Positions 16,725-25,684 of a DNA stretch of 64,000 nucleotides are shown piece after piece. The stretch spans positions 124,001 through 188,000 of the forward strand of contig NZ_JBFEFI010000007.1 in assembly GCF_040717535.1 (NCBI RefSeq). The letters run 5' to 3'. The notes under the pieces were generated by a model. The model saw nothing but the letters and a program-made list of their open reading frames with translations, ran no database searches and was not told the DNA's origin. Numbering within the stretch: the stretch's first letter is position 1; each line of letters begins with the position of its first letter. Both the position numbers and the translations under genes were made by a program. The DNA comes from Thalassoglobus sp. JC818. Lineage in GTDB: Bacteria > Planctomycetota > Planctomycetia > Planctomycetales > Planctomycetaceae.

Positions 16725-17828
16725 TCAAGTCGTTGGGACTGCAGTCATTTGCTGAGGTTTGGAACGCATCCGTCCTGTGAGCAACACTATGACGCCAAAG
16801 GCTAGAATCCCGACGCTGTAAAGCTGTGAAATTGTCAGCCCGGTTCCCAACTGACCAAGTTCATCAGCTCGCAGAAACTCAAGCTGAGTTCGTGTGATCG
16901 CGTACAGAATCGCTCCGAGTGCGAAAACGTCACCGGAGTGCTTTCGATACCAGTAGTAGTTGGCAGTCACGAAGGCGAGGATAAAGCCATTGATCGAGCT
17001 ATAAATCTGCGTGGGGTGCATCAGATGCGTCGTCGCAGCATCCGGGTCAACGAACCCACGCGATGCGAGTTCTCCGAACGTCACGCTCTCAGCTGGAAAC
17101 TGGATTCCCCATGGCAAATCGCACGGATCGCCGTAGCAGCATCCATTCAACAAACAGCCGATTCTCCCGAATCCAATCCCAATAAAAATCGCGGGAGTCA
17201 TGATGTCCGCAAATTCGAAGAAGTTCAGATTCCGTCGATAACAGAACAGCAGAAAACCTAACGTTCCGCCAACAAGACCGCCAATTTGCACCAAACCTCC
17301 TTCTGAGAGATTGACGGCGCGAAAAATGAGATCGAAGGGGCCTTGTGAATTTGCAAAGACGAAGTGACCGTACTGAATCAAGAATGCCAACCGGCCCCCT
17401 ACAATCCCAAGACCGAGCACCCAGAATGCGGCATCGAGGATGATGTCAGGATCGAAACCGACCGACTTCGCCCGGACGCAAGAAAACCAGAGCGCAGTGA
17501 CGAATCCGATCAGAACCATCGTTCCGTAGCCAAATACCGGAAGTGTCTCTGGCAGAATTCCCAGCACGGGTTGACCGCTCAACAGAACGATGGCTGCAAC
17601 CCAGCTCAGCCAGGTATTGCGTTCCAGGAGTGTCGACTTCTGACCGCGAACGAGGTGCACGATCACAAAGATTGCCGCCAGAAATAAGACGACCCAGCAG
17701 ACGCCGACTTGAGGAGTTTGGTCTGGAAAACTGGTCCAGAAAGCCCAGGGGCGTTCCATCCAGATTCGAAATAGTGTTTGTCGCACAGTCAGGGTCCGTC
17801 CAGGGCATCGAACTCTCAGTTCAGTCAA
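16725..17828 (-). CDS. lgt: Prolipoprotein diacylglyceryl transferase
   Basis: Lgt transfers diacylglycerol from phosphatidylglycerol to the lipobox Cys of prelipoproteins, the first step of lipoprotein maturation at the inner membrane. The protein has about seven hydrophobic helices and the family signature region GRIGCLLNGCCYGDPCDLPWG near residue 220. This is the 'NGCCYG' variant rather than the NGE form of E. coli Lgt. HPTQIYSS and the C-terminal ITRTQLEFLR are further family markers. The frame opens at a TTG (17828); an ATG at 17756 that starts MERPWAFW is an equally good start and removes a polar leader. Two probable client lipoproteins are encoded in this window (near 25.3 and 60.0 kb). 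Confidence 0.9.
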   Translation of the reverse strand: MTELRVRCPGRTLTVRQTLFRIWMERPWAFWTSFPDQTPQVGVCWVVLFLAAIFVIVHLVRGQKSTLLERNTWLSWVAAIVLLSGQPVLGILPETLPVFGYGTMVLIGFVTALWFSCVRAKSVGFDPDIILDAAFWVLGLGIVGGRLAFLIQYGHFVFANSQGPFDLIFRAVNLSEGGLVQIGGLVGGTLGFLLFCYRRNLNFFEFADIMTPAIFIGIGFGRIGCLLNGCCYGDPCDLPWGIQFPAESVTFGELASRGFVDPDAATTHLMHPTQIYSSINGFILAFVTANYYWYRKHSGDVFALGAILYAITRTQLEFLRADELGQLGTGLTISQLYSVGILAFGVIVLLTGRMRSKPQQMTAVPTT

Positions 17829-17972
17829 TCAACGGGAATTGTCAATTCTCCGTTCGTCGAGAGATTCGTTCTTAAAATGGGATTTAGAGCGAAATCACGG
17901 ATGCGCATATCACCTTGGAATTCGCTTCGAGCGATCCGATTCGTCTGTAACGATTCAAGTCGAGCTTGAGTC

Positions 17973-18824
17973 TCATTTCGTGATCGGAATCGTACGGTTA
18001 TCGATCAAGCGTGTCTGCCCCAATCGGGCAGCGATGAGCGCCACAACCGATGTCGCTGCCTCATCAGGTTCCTGTAATGAGTCAGGATCTCGAATCACCG
18101 CGTATTCCGGATTCACTCCGTCGAATGACTTCAGCCGCTCGATCATCGCCTCTTCAACGTCCTTGAAAGAGGCCTCGCCAGCTTGAAGCAGTTGTTCCGC
18201 CCGTTCCAATGCTTGGTGCAGGGCAACTGCCGAAGCTCGCTGCTGTTCGTTCAGGTAGGCGTTCCGGCTACTCATAGCGAGTCCGTCCGCTTCACGCAGA
18301 GTCGGACAAACGACGATTTCCGTGGGGATATTCAGGTCTCGGACCATTTGACGAATGATCGTTTGCTGCTGGTAGTCTTTTTGCCCAAAACAGGCGACAT
18401 CCGGCTGAACGATATTCAGAAGCTTGGCGACGATGGTCGTCACTCCTCGAAAGTGTCCCGGGCGAGAAGCCCCCTCGAGAATTCCGGAAATTTCGCCACA
18501 TTCTACCCAGGTGTCGAATCCTTCGGGGTAGAGTGTCGGGATTTCCGGTGTGAAGACTGCATCAACCTGAACGTGCTCACAAGAGTTCAGATCCTGGGCC
18601 AATGGACGGGGATACCGTTCGAGATCTTCTGAGGGGCCGAACTGTGTGGGGTTAACGAAAATGGTTACCAACACGAAATCCACACTTTTTCGACACTCTT
18701 CAATCAGGCTCAAATGACCAGCGTGAAGTGCGCCCATCGTTGGGACACAGCCAATTCGGCAACCTTTCTGCCGCGCTTCCCGAAGCAAACGACGCGTTTC
18801 GCGGACTTCTGTTGTCACTTCCAT
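17973..18824 (-). CDS. panC: Pantothenate synthetase
   Basis: PanC joins pantoate and beta-alanine using ATP, the last step of pantothenate (vitamin B5, CoA precursor) synthesis in the cytoplasm. The 283-residue length is typical. The signature VPTMGALHAGHLSLI, which carries the HxGH nucleotidyl-transfer motif, is near residue 30. FVNPTQFGPSEDLERYPR, FGQKDYQQ and MSSRNAYLNEQQR (KMSKS-equivalent) are all intact. No other pantothenate gene is beside it; lgt follows on the same strand after about 140 bp. Confidence 0.96.
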   Translation of the reverse strand: MEVTTEVRETRRLLREARQKGCRIGCVPTMGALHAGHLSLIEECRKSVDFVLVTIFVNPTQFGPSEDLERYPRPLAQDLNSCEHVQVDAVFTPEIPTLYPEGFDTWVECGEISGILEGASRPGHFRGVTTIVAKLLNIVQPDVACFGQKDYQQQTIIRQMVRDLNIPTEIVVCPTLREADGLAMSSRNAYLNEQQRASAVALHQALERAEQLLQAGEASFKDVEEAMIERLKSFDGVNPEYAVIRDPDSLQEPDEAATSVVALIAARLGQTRLIDNRTIPITK

Positions 18825-19181
18825 TGTGGAGTCCTTGACAATTTCTTCACTTCGTTACCGTAGTCAGGCTGAAGCTGCTTTGCGGGGGAATCCTGCATGC
18901 CGACTCGGGAATTTGCCGTTTTCGCAAGCATGAGCCGGTGAAAATTCGTCGGATGAGCCATCCCAAAGCGATCAGAGATCGGACACTGGGAAGTCAGGGG
19001 CAAGTTTAGCGGATTTTCCTGAGATCGCAGGCGAGTTCGTCCCACAACCTGATTTGAAGCGGAAAATGACCCGGAAGGGGTCACCGGACACGGGACATCG
19101 AATAGAAAACTGTGTTGAATAGTTGTTATGGTCAGGTGATCAACGTGCTTGGTCACTTCTAGCGAGAGAGTATAGGAATTC
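18825..19181. other. 357-bp divergent intergenic region
   Basis: This lies between panC (minus) and the unknown gene at 19182 (plus), so it must hold both promoters. I see a short inverted repeat TGACCC/GGGTCA at 19067-19083, but no convincing -35/-10 pair, RNA gene or open frame. Confidence 0.4.
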
Positions 19182-19961
19182 ATGACTCAGGAAATTCAGT
19201 CGGAAGACCAACTGATTACGCGCGCCCAGGAAGCATTGAGCCAGTGCAACTGGGTCATCGGAGAGTGCGCTGCTGAATGGACCGAACGCTATTCACGCGG
19301 CCGAACCGATGCCGATTTCGGAGCACTGATCGGGTTGAGCGGCGATCAGGTTTATCAACGTCGCCGTGTTTGGGAGTGTTTCGCGGATGTCAGCGGAGAC
19401 TACCCGAACTTGAAGTGGTCACACTTCTATGTCGCCGTTAACTGGGATGACGCTGCTGAGTGTCTCCAATGGGCGAACGAAATCGAGGCCACCGTCGCTG
19501 AAATGAAAGCGTGGCGACGGGCTCAGCATGGGGAAGATCTCAAGGAACCTTCTGAAGAACTTCCGCCATTCAGCGTCGCTCCAGAATATCTGAGTATCGA
19601 TCAAAACTCGCTGCAACGCGTCGAAGAGGTCGATGAGGACCGCGAGCCAGCCATGGCGGGCGCAGGAGCTTCATCGGGTCGTGCCGAGACGGTTTCATCC
19701 GCTCCCAGAGAAGCAGGACAGAGCGAATACGCTCCATTTGGCAAAGGAGCACGTGGAGAAGTCGCTGGAGAAGATCAACAGGAAAGAAGTGATCCCGAAG
19801 CGGCCGACTTGTATAAACGCGCTGCGGGCGCCATCGAAAGAGTCGTCACCGTACTCTCACCGGAACTTCTCGATCAGTTCTCAGAAATTCCGCTCGATGT
19901 TCAACAACGATTCCTCAAAGCGGTCAACACGCTTCAATCTCGAACCGGTGGATTGTCGTAG
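19182..19961 (+). CDS. Conserved hypothetical protein, possible DNA-binding N-terminus
   Basis: I do not recognise a family. The 259-residue protein starts at an ATG with AGGA 5 nt upstream. Residues 1-125 are compact and helical (LITRAQEALSQCNWVIGECAAEW, GLSGDQVYQRRRVWECF, WSHFYVAVNWDDAAECLQWA, TVAEMKAWRRA) and look like a small helix-turn-helix or ParB/plasmid-partition-type module. Residues ~130-205 are low-complexity, rich in E, P, A, G and S, probably disordered. Residues ~210-255 form a final helical piece (LYKRAAGAIERVVTVLSPELLDQF). The charge pattern and GLSGDQVYQRRR suggest nucleic-acid binding, but that is only an inference. It is cytoplasmic, with no linked gene of known function. 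Confidence 0.7.
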   Translation: MTQEIQSEDQLITRAQEALSQCNWVIGECAAEWTERYSRGRTDADFGALIGLSGDQVYQRRRVWECFADVSGDYPNLKWSHFYVAVNWDDAAECLQWANEIEATVAEMKAWRRAQHGEDLKEPSEELPPFSVAPEYLSIDQNSLQRVEEVDEDREPAMAGAGASSGRAETVSSAPREAGQSEYAPFGKGARGEVAGEDQQERSDPEAADLYKRAAGAIERVVTVLSPELLDQFSEIPLDVQQRFLKAVNTLQSRTGGLS

Positions 19962-20035
19962 TTGACTGCAACTTCGGCATTCATCGTCGACGGGTTGATA
20001 ATGCTGGTTGTCATTAAGCAGCGAATGGAGGATTC

Positions 20036-21049
20036 ATGATTCGGTTTTCGAGCCCTGTCGTGCGGCGTTTCTGGCTCGCGATGCTTGTTGTCGTGTCGCT
20101 GTGCCAGATTGGAATCTCTCAGGATCTCGTCGAGGTCAAAGTTCCAAGCACAGCGGACCAGACTGAACAGCCTGCGTTGATGTTCCTCCCGGAGAAAACG
20201 GCCTCCGATCAGAAAAGCCTTCCGCTGTTGGTCCTGCTTCATACCTGGAGCGGTGACTACCATCAGAAGGGACACATTGAGGTCGCTGTCGAAGAGTGTT
20301 CATCTCGCGGATGGGCGCTCATCCATCCAAATTTTCGGGGAGCGAACACAGGTCCGGAAGCATGTGGCTCGGAACTCGCCGTCCAGGATGTGATCGATGC
20401 GGTCGACTGGATGATTAAAGAGCACGAAATCGATGCCGACCGAGTCTACCTCACCGGTGTTTCAGGAGGGGGGCATCTGTCGATGCTTATGGCTGGTCGT
20501 CATCCCGAATATTGGGCCGGTGTGTCGGCGTGGGTCGGCATCTGGGATCTTGCAAATTGGCATCAGGAAACCCAAACGGCTGGTCTCAAGTACTCCAAAG
20601 AACTCGAATCTGTCACCGGCGGTTCTCCGGGCGAGTCAGAAGAAATCGATTCAGAGTACCGGAACCGGTCTCCCAAAGTTTGGCTCGACAACGCAGTCAA
20701 AGTTCCGCTTGATATCCAGGCGGGCATCCATGATGGACATACGGGAAGCGTCCCGATCAGCCACAGCATCAGCGCTTTTAATCAAGTCGCGAGCCAGTCG
20801 GGATTCTCAGATGAGGTCGTTCCGGAAGCTTTGATGAGTCATATGGTGCGTGAGCAAAGTGTTCCAGCGACCGAACTCTTTCGTGGGATGCAAGAGCCAC
20901 GAAGCCACGGCATTCTCTTTCGCCGCACTGCCGGACCAACTCGTTTGACGATTTTTGAAGGTGGTCACGAAGGCGATGTTCCGACCGCCATCCGATGGCT
21001 GGAATCACAAGGTCCGCGAAGTCCAGTTCGTAAAGAACGTGCGGAGTGA
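20036..21049 (+). CDS. Secreted alpha/beta hydrolase (prolyl oligopeptidase / esterase type)
   Basis: 337 residues, starting at an ATG with GGAGGA just upstream. Residues 1-28 form a signal peptide. The hydrolase fold shows LPLLVLLHTWSGD (oxyanion region), the nucleophile elbow GVSGGG (Ser near residue 143), an acid in DIQAGIHDGHTGSVP and a C-terminal His in EGGHEGD. The DPP/S9-like elbow suggests an ester- or peptide-cleaving enzyme in the periplasm. Its 3' end overlaps that of the convergent glycosyltransferase by 45 bp. Substrate unknown. Confidence 0.84.
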   Translation: MIRFSSPVVRRFWLAMLVVVSLCQIGISQDLVEVKVPSTADQTEQPALMFLPEKTASDQKSLPLLVLLHTWSGDYHQKGHIEVAVEECSSRGWALIHPNFRGANTGPEACGSELAVQDVIDAVDWMIKEHEIDADRVYLTGVSGGGHLSMLMAGRHPEYWAGVSAWVGIWDLANWHQETQTAGLKYSKELESVTGGSPGESEEIDSEYRNRSPKVWLDNAVKVPLDIQAGIHDGHTGSVPISHSISAFNQVASQSGFSDEVVPEALMSHMVREQSVPATELFRGMQEPRSHGILFRRTAGPTRLTIFEGGHEGDVPTAIRWLESQGPRSPVRKERAE

Positions 21050-22279
21050 GTCGGCCAGCATGAGAGTCGTTTGCTCGATGTTGTGATGCTGCTCGACGTA
21101 ACGTCTTGCCTGCGAACAGTCCTGCTGCTCTTTCCAATGAAGTCGGACCTTTTCAGCGAGGGCGTCGAGATCTCCGTTCGCACAAAAACCTGCCTGCGTC
21201 CGCTTTAGGAATTCTTCTTCAACATTCAGTGACAGGATTGGGATCGAACTCGCTGCCGCTTGAAGAAACGTATTAGGAAATCCTTCCAGCGAGGACGTAT
21301 TGATCAGCATAGAAGCGTTTTTGTAGAGCGCGGGCATTTCGGCAAACGAAACGCGATCCACAATTTGGACATTGCTCGGTGCTGTCTCACGAATCTGCGA
21401 TTCGCAAACGTCATCGCGAGGATTCATGATCATCAGAAATCGAACCTCGGGACAAAGTTTGGCGAGCTCAATCAAGTGCTGCGGCTGTTTGTGAACCGGG
21501 TCCGCTCGTCCGACCCACAAAGCATATGGGACCGCGTCCAGTGAAATACGAATCGAGTCCGAAGCGAGTCGATCCCATTGTTCGAGGTCAATCGGGTTCG
21601 GAATGACTGTTCCGTCGCGGTGAAATCTCGTACTCAGCAGCTCCTGCTGACGAGGAGTCTGGCACAGAATTGCATCCGCCTTTTGAATGACCTGGTAGCA
21701 TACTTCTCCGGAATCTCGGTAGACGCTCGTGTAGTCGTTGCCGGGTAAATACCGTTCATCGAGATCGCTGTCGGAGCCCAGAAAAAGCACAACAGGGCGT
21801 TTCGTTGAATGTGCGGACGAAATCACCGTTGCTGCGTGGCTTTGCACGCCAAAGGAGAGGAACAAGTCGCTATCGACTTGTTGCAGAAGTTCCGAAGGTT
21901 GCCACGGATCTTTCTTCCCTCGCAGGAATTTCATGCCCGCGAGGAGCGGAAGATAGAAGGCGTCGCTCAATCGCGGGTGCCGCAGCCTGAATCCCGGAAA
22001 TCCAGACGTTCGCTCGACTCGCGACAAGAGAGAATCGCGTTTCTGAAAAAAACGGTCACGAATCAGGTGCAGCTTCACATCTTCATATTCGTCCTGACGA
22101 AGCGGGTCCCAATGTCTGACGACAAAAGAAACATCGAGCTCCGGCAATCGAGCTAATGCTCGTGCCATCAGCCATGACCGAGTTTCGATCCCGCCGAACG
22201 TCCCCGTCACCTGATCGTCAATCGCCGGGTAAGCATTGATTGCCACGAAGCAGACTTTCAGTCGTGAATCATCAGCCAT
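21005..22279 (-). CDS. Glycosyltransferase family 4
   Basis: About 424 residues from the ATG at 22279 (the frame extends 13 codons further but with a polar leader). The N-terminal half contains FGGIETRSWLMARAL, the Gly-rich acceptor-binding loop of GT-B enzymes. The C-terminal half has GTVIPNPIDLEQW, LWVGRADPVHKQPQHLIELA (donor phosphate binding), and SSLEGFPNTFLQAAASSIPIL, the E-x7-E type motif of GT4 (here EGFPNTFLQA, where the second acidic residue is not canonical: Q/A in place of E). It uses an activated sugar donor and probably works on a cell-surface glycan. It is separate from the 11-17 kb glycan cluster by only 5 kb. Acceptor unknown. Confidence 0.83.
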   Translation of the reverse strand: MADDSRLKVCFVAINAYPAIDDQVTGTFGGIETRSWLMARALARLPELDVSFVVRHWDPLRQDEYEDVKLHLIRDRFFQKRDSLLSRVERTSGFPGFRLRHPRLSDAFYLPLLAGMKFLRGKKDPWQPSELLQQVDSDLFLSFGVQSHAATVISSAHSTKRPVVLFLGSDSDLDERYLPGNDYTSVYRDSGEVCYQVIQKADAILCQTPRQQELLSTRFHRDGTVIPNPIDLEQWDRLASDSIRISLDAVPYALWVGRADPVHKQPQHLIELAKLCPEVRFLMIMNPRDDVCESQIRETAPSNVQIVDRVSFAEMPALYKNASMLINTSSLEGFPNTFLQAAASSIPILSLNVEEEFLKRTQAGFCANGDLDALAEKVRLHWKEQQDCSQARRYVEQHHNIEQTTLMLADSLRTFFTNWTSRTL

Positions 22280-22665
22280 GCGAAAGGAACTTGGTTGGGA
22301 AACGGCTGGTTGCGGCACTCAAAGCTCAGAAATAACGCGAGACGCAATCAACATCGGGGTTTGCAAGGACCAGAGGAGGTTAAAACGTCGTGTGAGAAAA
22401 TGCGAATGAAACACGCTGATGAAAGCCTGTCGGGTCAGGTTGCGTTTCGTCCGGAAGGAGGAGATACTGCGAACACTCAATGTCCTTTGAAAGTTGAGCT
22501 CAGCCGAAATCCCATCGTTCGCTTCGCCGGGGCACTCAAGTTGATGGAGTGACTCGAACGAGTACGGTGGAATTCATTTTCTGATTCGGATGAGTTGCTT
22601 TCGAGGATATTGCTCCAGCGTTTCATGCGGAATTCAAGTTTCCTTTAGTCCTTATTTGACCATTT
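22280..22665. other. 386-bp divergent intergenic region
   Basis: This separates the GT4 gene (minus) and cdsA (plus). An AGAGGAGG element occurs near 22373, but the nearest ATG in a useful frame is too far away. A 50-codon frame ending at 22552 cannot be told from chance. No terminator or clear promoter was seen. Confidence 0.4.
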
Positions 22666-23556
22666 ATGCTCGCTTGGCGATTCGCGGTCTCAGCAGTCCT
22701 GATTCCACTCCTGATTCTGGTCTTTTATCTCGATGCACACGTCGGCTGTTCCGGGCTATATCTTCTGATCTTGTCTGAGATACTCGCGATTCGAAGTGTC
22801 TGGGAGTGCATCGACCTCTTCCGTGACCGATCGAAGCGACTCCAACTCCCGATCATCTTCAGCTGTGCCGCAGCGATTGTATTTGCTGGCTGGATTCCGC
22901 ATCTCAAGGGAGATTGCGATGTCAGTGCAGCCATGGAAATGATTGCGCTGGTCTATTCATTTGCGGTCTTGCTCCTGTGCGCTTCGGAGGCAGCCCGATT
23001 TCGAGGTCCTGGCGGAAATATCGAAACACTCGGGACCGAGATTCTAATCGTCAGCTACGTCGGCGTGCTTCTGGCAATCACTACGCAGCTGCGATGGGTG
23101 GCTGGAATGGATGCCGGGTATCTCGTGTTAGGCTCGCTGGTGGTCTGTGCGAAGGGAGGGGACGTTGGCGCATTCTCTGTCGGGAAGATCTTCGGAAAGC
23201 GAAAACTCGCGCCCCATCTAAGCCCGGGCAAAACACTGGCCGGAGGAGTCGGAGCTCTGCTGGGAGCGGGACTCTGCGGATTGCTTTGGCTCCAATTCGC
23301 CACTCCGCTGTTCGATTCCAGCTGGTCGGCCCCTCCGTGGTACTTTTCTGTGATCTACGGATGCATCATCGGAGTCGTCGGTCTGGTCGGCGATCTGGTG
23401 GAGTCCTTCCTGAAGCGGGAAGTCGGCAAAAAAGACTCCGCCGCACTCTTTCCGGGATTTGGTGGACTCCTCGACCTTCTCGACAGCGTCATCTATGCCG
23501 GACCAGCTGCATATCTCTTATGGAAGGTGCTTCCACTTGCCACCTGGGCTGAGTGA
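22666..23556 (+). CDS. cdsA: Phosphatidate cytidylyltransferase
   Basis: CdsA makes CDP-diacylglycerol from phosphatidic acid and CTP, the branch point of phospholipid synthesis at the inner membrane. The 296-residue protein has about eight hydrophobic helices. The C-terminal catalytic region is intact: KGGDVGAFSVGKIFGKRKLAPHLSPGKTLAG, GDLVESFLKREVGKKDSAALFPGFGGLLDLLDS. The SxKR..K(D/S)...P.HGG..D(R/L)xD signature appears with PGFGG in place of P.HGG. It starts at an ATG; no ribosome site stands out. The uppS/dxr neighbours seen in many bacteria are absent. Confidence 0.93.
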   Translation: MLAWRFAVSAVLIPLLILVFYLDAHVGCSGLYLLILSEILAIRSVWECIDLFRDRSKRLQLPIIFSCAAAIVFAGWIPHLKGDCDVSAAMEMIALVYSFAVLLLCASEAARFRGPGGNIETLGTEILIVSYVGVLLAITTQLRWVAGMDAGYLVLGSLVVCAKGGDVGAFSVGKIFGKRKLAPHLSPGKTLAGGVGALLGAGLCGLLWLQFATPLFDSSWSAPPWYFSVIYGCIIGVVGLVGDLVESFLKREVGKKDSAALFPGFGGLLDLLDSVIYAGPAAYLLWKVLPLATWAE

Positions 23557-23698
23557 GCATCGAGCGAGCGAAAGTCGGCACGGGCGAGATCACCTCGCCA
23601 CTTGCTTGCCTACCGACAGCAACAGCACTGTGTCGGCTGGTGACTCAACTAGCTGCTCATACGCAACGATCGATTCAAAGCTTATTGACCGACTCGCT

Positions 23699-25303
23699 TT
23701 AGTTCCGAAGTCCTGAGTGATTGACCTTCGGCCAGTAAGCTTCAAAGTTGAAGTTCGGGCTGTTGTCGTGGTCGTGGCATTTAATGCAGACGCTCTTCTT
23801 TGCCTGAGCCAGACTGATTCGGAGTTCCTGCATCGACTCATTCCGCTCCAGCGTCAATTCCGGAGTGAGAGATGCCCCGGCCAGGATCGACTTCTCGATC
23901 TCAACATGCTCTGAAGCTGGTCCGTGGCAGTTTTCGCATTGATTCCCTGCCAGATGCGGCGTCTTTTCCAAACTGGCAAATCCCGACTTAAACCGAAGAG
24001 CCGCTTGCTGATCCCAGCCAGTGGTGTGACAGGTGAGACATTCTGGATCGTTAATGCGGCTCACCCAAGCATCGCCGTATCCTTCACGGCCTTCGACTAG
24101 ACTTTCCAGCGCGTGGGAATGGCGAGATTTGTTCCAAACTTCGTAAGCTCCTTTGTGGCACTCTTTGCACGATTCTGCGCCGACAAAAGTTGATGATCGG
24201 GAGTGACTGACCGCCAGATCGTCGCTGACGAGTTGATCGTACGCTGCTTCGAGATCGTTCTGATAATTGCGCATCAAATCCGTCATGCGTGGATCGAGTT
24301 CAAAACGATCCATATCGAGTTCGACGATTTCATGTTGCAACTTACCGTCATCCATGAGAGCGACCACAGCCACGTTTTTGCCTTTGCGTCCCACTTCGAC
24401 GACCATCGTTTCGCCAACCATCGTCGGTTCGAGTCGAGGATCTTCTGCGCCTCCAGCAGAAACGATGATCGGGATTTCAGGAAATCGCTCTGCGATGCTC
24501 ACCGACTCGTCGAGTTCAGAATGCGACAACAGAATGATCAGATTCGGTTCCTGAGCCTTTAATTCGTCCAGGGCTGCACGCAGTGTTTCGTCGACCGGAT
24601 CGATCTTCAGTTCATTCTCATCTCGGGTCACGCCGGTCTCGTCAAGTTTCTTACGAGTCGTGTCACCGACGATGGCAATCACTCCGATTTTCTTGTCGCC
24701 AACTTCCACAACTCGTGAGTTGATTGGAGTGCCGAGGTCTTTGGTTCCGTAAAAAGTGACATTACTGGCCATGAACGGAACGTCGAACTCAGCGTCGCTT
24801 GAGAGCTGAGTGTGGGCTTCAAAGATTCCAGCAGGTCCGAGGAGAAGTTCTTCCCGTCCCAGAGCCAGTCCCTGATACCCCATGCGATTAAAGCCGTCGA
24901 GCATCCGCATGAACTTAATCTTCGATTGAGGATAGGTGATCCGGTCCAGATCAAGAATTCCGCCGACATCGAAAGCAGTGACGGGCCAGCCGCGTTCATC
25001 CTCGATCTGACGGATCAAGTCGGCTCGCCGAGCGAATCCGCCGGACTGTCTTTCTGAGCATCCACAGGGTTCGAGATAGCCAGATTCGTCGCCGGAAAAA
25101 ACAAAGACGGCTGATGGGTTTTCCCAGCCTTCAAAGAGTGGAGTTGATTGATGGGATTCGGAAGTCTTCGGATTGGTTAAATCCTTACCGTCCTGCGGTT
25201 TCGGCCGACATCCGGTGAGAGCGAACCACGTCAGGGTTCCGATTATGCAGGATGTAACAATCTTGGCGTTCACTGAACAGAAAATCCCTTTCACCGTAAA
25301 CAT
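23699..25303 (-). CDS. Lipoprotein joining a 5'-nucleotidase-like domain to a four-heme cytochrome c domain
   Basis: The ATG at 25303 has CGGAG 5 nt upstream; a GTG lies two codons earlier. A lipobox LTGC near residue 34 predicts a membrane-anchored lipoprotein. Residues ~55-330 follow the UshA/5'-nucleotidase metallophosphoesterase fold (GYLEPCGCSERQSGG, NRMGYQGLALGREEL, NVTFYG, VIAIVGDTT, LIILLSHSELDE), yet the usual DxHG metal pair at the start is not present. Residues ~375-530 hold four CxxCH heme sites (CKECH, CLTCH, CENCH, CIKCH) in the cytochrome c554-like arrangement, with extra His ligands (SRHSHALES). It would work outside the cytoplasm in electron transfer; whether the first domain is catalytic is doubtful. 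Confidence 0.85.
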   Translation of the reverse strand: MFTVKGIFCSVNAKIVTSCIIGTLTWFALTGCRPKPQDGKDLTNPKTSESHQSTPLFEGWENPSAVFVFSGDESGYLEPCGCSERQSGGFARRADLIRQIEDERGWPVTAFDVGGILDLDRITYPQSKIKFMRMLDGFNRMGYQGLALGREELLLGPAGIFEAHTQLSSDAEFDVPFMASNVTFYGTKDLGTPINSRVVEVGDKKIGVIAIVGDTTRKKLDETGVTRDENELKIDPVDETLRAALDELKAQEPNLIILLSHSELDESVSIAERFPEIPIIVSAGGAEDPRLEPTMVGETMVVEVGRKGKNVAVVALMDDGKLQHEIVELDMDRFELDPRMTDLMRNYQNDLEAAYDQLVSDDLAVSHSRSSTFVGAESCKECHKGAYEVWNKSRHSHALESLVEGREGYGDAWVSRINDPECLTCHTTGWDQQAALRFKSGFASLEKTPHLAGNQCENCHGPASEHVEIEKSILAGASLTPELTLERNESMQELRISLAQAKKSVCIKCHDHDNSPNFNFEAYWPKVNHSGLRN

Positions 25304-25309
25304 CTTCAC

Positions 25310-25684
25310 TCCGTGAAATGATGGAATTACAGACCCAACCAGAGGGTTGAGCAGGCGGTATCCGCCGATTTCCCGCCATTTTCGCGTCTGGGAGCCGGAT
25401 TGGAAGGGATTCGAGGCCCGCAGAAGTGAAAGTTTGCGGATTACAACACTTGAATCGCCCTCTCTTGAAAGAGCGATTTCACCGTGCAGTGGTTACCGAT
25501 TTCACGAGCTAGAGTGGTTCCTTTGGATGCGCTCAATCTTCTCAGGAAGCGAGTGATGGCAGTTTTTGCTGTCAGTCATAAAAGGAGTCTCCTTCCGGGA
25601 ATTTTGACCAGGAACGAAACGACTGTCTGCAAACCGGAATTCGTGTGCTCGCGAATTCCAACAGGTGACTAGGAGTAACCGACG
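25310..25684. other. 375-bp divergent intergenic region with a possible leader peptide
   Basis: This lies between the cytochrome lipoprotein (minus) and the porin (plus). On the plus strand there is an imperfect stem around 25449-25480 (GAATCGC..GCGATTTC). On the minus strand there is a 25-codon frame with a strong ribosome site, listed separately. No clear sigma-70 promoter was found for the porin. Confidence 0.4.
25502..25579 (-). CDS. Possible 25-residue leader peptide
   Basis: A short frame starting MTDSKNCHHSLPEKIERIQ, with GGAAGGAG 9 nt before its ATG, better than the ribosome sites of most genes here. It lies about 200 nt upstream of, and on the same strand as, the four-heme lipoprotein. 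It is hydrophilic, with a CHH triplet. It may be an upstream leader ORF or chance; nothing else supports it. Confidence 0.25.
   Translation of the reverse strand: MTDSKNCHHSLPEKIERIQRNHSSS

Noticed and set aside
22295-22552. 85-codon plus-strand frame before cdsA, with an AGAGGAGG inside
   Set aside because: The nearest usable start is 19 nt or more from the Shine-Dalgarno-like element, and the sequence has no recognisable domain; kept only as a note.
23582-23599. GGCGAG/CTCGCC hairpin between the convergent cdsA and heme lipoprotein genes
   Set aside because: Too short, with no T run on either strand, to be called a terminator.
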